From Colius striatus (lineage: Eukaryota > Chordata > Aves > Coliiformes > Coliidae), in NCBI RefSeq assembly GCF_028858725.1, contig NC_084769.1, positions 8,557,501 to 8,621,500 on the forward strand: 64,000 bases of DNA, in the 5' to 3' direction. The position numbers and the translations under genes were made by a program. Below the pieces are notes generated by a model. That model was not told where the DNA came from. It saw nothing but the letters and a program-made list of their open reading frames with translations, and did not search any database. Below, one piece after another: positions 59,480 to 64,000 of this stretch (its first letter is position 1; each line of letters begins with the position of its first letter).

Positions 59480-59890
59480 TCTCTTTCAGCAACACCAAAT
59501 GCTACAACATTAGCGTTATTAACATATGCATTAGCTCAAGCTGATCCGCTCTCCCAGCTGCTGCTCGCAGCTCCCAGGGAGAGGCTGCGGCAGTGAATCA
59601 GATAGCACTAATGAGCGTGTTAATGAAGTTCCCGCAGTTGAACGCTGAGCTCCGAGAGGGGCATTAAAAGCATATCCTGACGTCTCCCAAACTGAAACGG
59701 TTCGTGGCAATTGATTTTATTTATTTATTTCCTTGCTCGGCGAGCAGCGCGGAATTCCTGCTCGGGAGAAGAACCCAGCAGCGAGGGGAACGCACGCGGT
59801 GGGGAAATGACAATGGAGCAATCCAGTTGGAATTTAAAAGCGGAGAATTAAAGTTAATTAGGAACCATATTCCAGCTGGACTTTTGCCAG
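59480..59890. promoter_or_regulatory. Candidate intronic enhancer block
   Basis: About 400 bp with many ATTA/TAAT cores (CATTAGCG, GTTATTAAC, GCATTAGC, ACTAATGAG, GTTAATGAAG, AGTTAATTAGG), a CAATTGAT, a TGACGTCT near a CRE, and several retained CpGs in an otherwise CpG-poor intron. This composition is typical of conserved developmental enhancers. There is no direct evidence of conservation or activity. Confidence 0.3.
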
Positions 59891-60055
59891 CTCCACTCTG
59901 CCCTGTAGAGGGCTGCCAAACCCTTACTTGCCTTTCATTAGCTATCTTTCTGCTCGCACTTTCCTCTGTTTTGTCCTCAATAAATCGGTTCTTCCACTTT
60001 TATTACTTTAACACCATAGTTTGTTAGCGCTGCAGCAGATACTGTTTTTTGTGAT

Positions 60056-60464
60056 TTCATAGAATCATAGAATGGGAGGGGTTGGAAAAGACCTTTAGAG
60101 ATCCCCTAGTCCAACCCCCCCTACAGAAGCAGGTTCACCTAGATCAGGTTGCATAGGAACATGTCCAGGTGGGTCTTGAAGACCTCCAAGGAAGGAGCCT
60201 CCACAACCCCTCTGGGCAGCCTGTACCAGGGCTCCCTCACCTCAACAGTGAAATAGGTTTTTCTTATGTTTAAGTGGAACTTTTTGTGCTCCAGCTTCAG
60301 TCCATTACCCCTTGTCCTGTTGACAGATACCATCAAAAAAGTGCTGCCTCAACCTCCTAACATCCACCATTTAGATATTTGCAAATATTAATAAGATCTC
60401 CCCTCAGTGTTCTCCAGCCTAAATAGCCCCAGTTCCCGCAGCTTTTCCTCATGTAGCTGTTCCA
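60056..60464 (-). mobile_element. CR1 LINE fragment (3' end), copy 10
   Basis: Reverse-oriented, about 410 bp, from TTCATAGAATCATAGAATGGG to CCCAGTTCCCGCAGCTTTTCC. The 3' tail is intact (two TCATAGAA-type repeats) and the copy is 5'-truncated. Confidence 0.93.
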
Positions 60465-60510
60465 TGAAAACTACACAAGCCAATTGCTGCTACTTTATAT
60501 AAAAATTCCA

Positions 60511-60524
60511 CCCCCCCCCCCCCC
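60511..60524 (+). repeat. C homopolymer (14)
   Basis: Uninterrupted C-run just beyond the CR1 5' edge. Confidence 0.9.
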
Positions 60525-63500
60525 AAATACGTACAAATAAAAATAACTGAGGACCCAGGAGAAAGTTATCTTTAAATGAAAACCCAAAAAGGTCTTCCAA
60601 TTGGACCAGGAATTGTTTCCATGGCAGTCTGCAACTGCATATGGGAAATAGGAAAAGACAGTCCCTGAGCTAATGCTGCTGGGATCCTCTTGTGGGTCTT
60701 TATAAAAGAGAACATACCAACAGGGATAAAAAAATAAAGGTAGTGTAAATAAAACCAGCAGTTGGCATTGTTTAAGAAAAAAAACCCCTGCCATCTTCCA
60801 GCAACTCAACTATTATGTTAACAGTGACAGTTTCTCCCCTTTTCTGTATGCATAGTTCTTGCTACTGATGAAGTGACAGCTTTCCACAGGTTTTTTTTTC
60901 CCTCTGCTCCCTCCCCAGAAAACCAAATGATCATGAGGTAGTTTGGCAACACTTCTGTTTGTCTATATGGCAACCGCACTGGGTTTTGTAGCAAGGGAGA
61001 CCCAAGGACTGCACAGGCTTTCCAAATGATATTGCCAGGAGAGAGGAGTAGGGTCAGAGGGGAAAACACTAACTAAGTCTTCTGTTTCCTATTGATTTCC
61101 TCTGACAGTCTGATTTGCATGCAAACATCTGGGTTTCTGTGAATTCCTTCTTTGAAGAAATAGATTTGAAAAGATAATGATGCTCTCAAAATAATAGGAT
61201 TTGGCCTTAAAACTCATTTGCAGTCTCCGGCTACAGTTGGTCTTCATTGCTCAACCTTCAATGGCATTTCCCACCCAGCAGGTTTGGGGGACAGACTCCA
61301 CTCAACTCAGTATCCCTCCCTCTGCAGTTTGTTGCAGACCAAGATACTGAAGCCAAAGGCAGCTCTTGGTGCCCAAAAGAGGAAGGCAGCAGCACCCTGA
61401 CTACATCACTGCCACCACACGCTTCCTGCTGGCCATGGCTAGTGAACTCACGAAGACCTGTGTGTCTTCCAAAGCAAAGCATCACACTGCCTTCTCAACA
61501 GCAAGACCTCTGTATTAATTGGTGTTAATAACCCACAGCTCTCAGAGGTTACTCAAAAAGCTTTTAAAAAATCCAAAGCAAAGCAGCACAAGATGGATGA
61601 GGCAAATTTCCCCCCAGCATCAAGAAGCTACAGTTCAGCAAGGAATCCTGCCCACAGCCTTGCTCAGCCTGGAGTGTCTGGCCACCCATTTATCCTGTTT
61701 ATCTGTGAGTTTGGGAGGACTGGCAGGGCCTTGCACAGACACTAGAGCACTCTCTTTCCTTATTGCATATGTTGGCTGACTGTGGATCTCTACAGTGTAA
61801 GAGTCTGAACAGCCACTGTAAGAAGCTGAGCAGAGGCTTAGCACCCAGATAGCGAATGCAGAAGCTCCTGATCATTGTTCTACTTGTCAAACCTAACAGG
61901 GATCTGTGGGTACAGGCATGGGGAGGGATAAGCTGAGGCAAGTTGAGGCATGGGATTTTGAAGAGCTACAAGCACAACATGCCACTGCTAAAAGCTGTGT
62001 CACACTATTGAATGGTGACGAATATACCTCCTGTCAACGCAAGGGCATTTCTTGGTTTTAGATTACAGCTTTGAGAGGAGCAGCCTGCCTGCTTGTGTAC
62101 AGCTGCCACCATGCTATTTGCTCTGCCAGTACTCCTTGATCTTTGCCTCCCCATTAATACATCCATAGGCTTTGATGTTTGACTACAAGCACTCACAGTG
62201 GAGCAATGGCTTGGTGTTTTACCAACCACACTGTTTTTCTCCTCTCCACTTTCCTAGCTCCTGCTGTATAAATACAAAATCTCCATTATTGCAAAAGCAT
62301 AAACAGCCCACCAAGCTTGCTGAGAGCCCGCTTGCACAAGATGGCTGAAGAGAAATGATCATCAGAGCAGCTTGCAACAAATCAGCATGTTGAAAACATT
62401 TGTTATGTGCTTCTGCTTGGAAGCTTTGTCCACAGCACTTCTAGCTGTGCCGTATCGGTTTTGTTGATGATGGGAAACAGCTCTTTTGTCAGAGGGTGGA
62501 TTTTCAGGAGGACACTCCTTTTGCATGCTGTGTCTTTCTAGCAACAGTGAGGTTGTTGGTTACCTGGAGCATGTGTTTAATGTATTCAAAAAAAAACCCA
62601 ACCAAAACAAGACCTTTTAAAATGCAGAATTAATACTTTCAATCTTACACAGTTTTCCTAAATGGAAAATATTCCACACCCCTAAACAGCTCAGACTCTT
62701 TGATTTTTTTTTTTTCCTGCTTCATTTAATCACCAGAAAAATTAATTCATCACTCTCCTCCCTGTAGGATCACAAATATTGGTGCTCCGTCCCCCCTCTG
62801 CTGCCAGCACAAATTCAGCTGCCATTTCCATGCTGACAGCTCAGATCTGCCTCTCCATTACAGACCTGTCTCAATGTGTCCCAGTGAGAGGCTCAGCTTG
62901 TCTCCCTGCATGTCCAGCTGTCAGATTGTGAGCAGTTTGGCTGGAGCAAAAATTGAAGTCCCCCTCTCACCACCACCTCTTTTCTGATTTCCTCCAGACC
63001 CTACTGCTCACTGCCCATCTCCCTGGCCCTCAGCTCAGCCTCCTGTCCTGCCTCCAGCTGGGCTGACCAACCTGGGCTTCATCCTCACTGAATGCCTGGG
63101 ATTGACCTGAGCTCTCAGTACATAACACTCATTGTGCTCATTTCTTCTTCAGCCTTAGCAAATGTTGCTCTGCTTTGCATGCATCCATTCAAAGTGCTCA
63201 ACAGGCTTTTGGTTTTTTTTCCCTAGACTGCTGAGATCAACACCCCTACCCTCTCCCTCTCTCTTCTCCCTTATACTAAGTCAGAGAAGGGATGCCAAAT
63301 TGAGACATAGTTTGCAGCTTGTTCCTACTCAACACTGACTCCTTACTAGCACGAGACATTGACATACACATAACACCCTGCCCATAACATCAGGCTTTCT
63401 TCATGCTCTGTCCCAAGTATCTCCTCACACTGTCAACATCTGCAAAACTGAACTCAGCTTCAGAAACCTTTAAAATCCCAGTAGAACTTTCTGCAGTGTT

Positions 63501-64000
63501 TGGTTTCTTAAATTCCTTTTTAAAATTCACTGTCATGCCTGCAACATGGCACCTGGTCTACACGAGCAGGGCTGCTATAGGCATTTGCAATACTGCCTCT
63601 CTTTACTAGTGAAATGAAAACACAATAAATATACTTCAAGGAAGAGAGGTTTAACTAGCAATGCCCAGGTGAAATCTCAGCTTCTCTCTGCTCCTTCACG
63701 CTCTAAGCCAAAATAAAGCCTCGAGCATTGTTCATGATTTTCCAGGATGAAGTCCTGACTTGGGAATTTACACACACGGGGCAGAGCAGCTCACACGGTG
63801 GGAGTTGTGGTCCTAGTGGTCCCCTCTCTCCATTCCCTCTTGCAGCAGTGCCTCTCCCATAGCACCCAGAAAGCAACACTCTAGAAACCCATTTACTCCC
63901 TTTTCCCAACAAGCCTCTGCCAGGGAATGGGGAAAATCCACTGCAGCAGGAGATTACTCCATGGTAGATTAGTCCAACGTCATGTTTTTCAGCAAAAAAA
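60525..64000. other. GPR39 intronic sequence to window end
   Basis: Unique sequence with T-rich runs (e.g. 62706-62715) and short featureless open frames. I recognise no repeat, RNA gene or exon. Confidence 0.5.

Larger units (their letters stand above)
32517..64000 (-). other. GPR39: GPR39 intron 1 (partial)
   Basis: On the minus strand everything to the right of the GPR39 exon 2 acceptor is intron, because no frame resembling GPR39 TM1-5 appears up to the window end. The intron is at least 31.4 kb; in human it is very long too. Recognised contents are given as separate entries (six CR1 copies, one LTR, minisatellite, simple repeats). Confidence 0.8.

Overview
This is a piece of a bird nuclear chromosome, probably a neoavian. 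Ten fragments of chicken-repeat-1 (CR1) LINEs share the avian 3' end (CCATTCTATGATTCTATGA type). Two copies of an ERVL-like LTR that I associate with Neoaves are present, together with one decayed gammaretrovirus-like pol fragment. Coding sequence is sparse and spliced. Almost every open frame in the window is either chance, repeat-derived, or an artefact of the GC-rich CpG island.

Three vertebrate genes can be supported, in the same order and relative orientation as on human 2q21.2. NCKAP5 contributes only its last coding exon (7078-7359, + strand) and a long 3' UTR with stepped poly(A) signals. LYPD1 (Lynx2, a GPI-anchored Ly6/uPAR protein) is complete: three coding exons at 10012-10063, 11077-11214 and 31428-31663 (+ strand), 141 residues, behind a large CpG island that starts within about 200 bp of the distal NCKAP5 poly(A) signal. 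GPR39 (zinc-sensing GPCR) contributes its last coding exon (32023-32516, - strand), carrying TM6, TM7 and the tail. Its first exon is not in the window, so its intron is at least 31.4 kb and fills the right half.

Layout: 1-7077 terminal NCKAP5 intron; 7078-8720 NCKAP5 last exon and 3' UTR; 8880-10560 CpG island with LYPD1 promoter, 5' UTR and exon 1; 11215-31427 LYPD1 intron 2, which holds most of the mobile-element load (ERVL-like LTR, four CR1 copies, ERV pol fragment, a 150-bp direct duplication); 31428-33545 LYPD1 exon 3 and probable 3' UTR overlapping GPR39 exon 2 tail to tail; 32517-64000 GPR39 intron with six CR1 copies (one nested in the second LTR) and some AT-rich, ATTA-motif-dense blocks that look like candidate enhancers.

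The most notable biology is the convergent LYPD1/GPR39 overlap. In each gene the nearest AATAAA/ATTAAA signal lies beyond the coding exon of the other, so both mature mRNAs would be mutually antisense. This arrangement is known in mammals, and here the sequence suggests it is kept in birds. I did not find a new defence system, CRISPR array or novel gene cluster. The less explained items are the 150-bp direct duplication at 28.6/29.7 kb, a 122-codon unassigned ORF at 52.2 kb and the 59.5-59.9 kb enhancer-like block.
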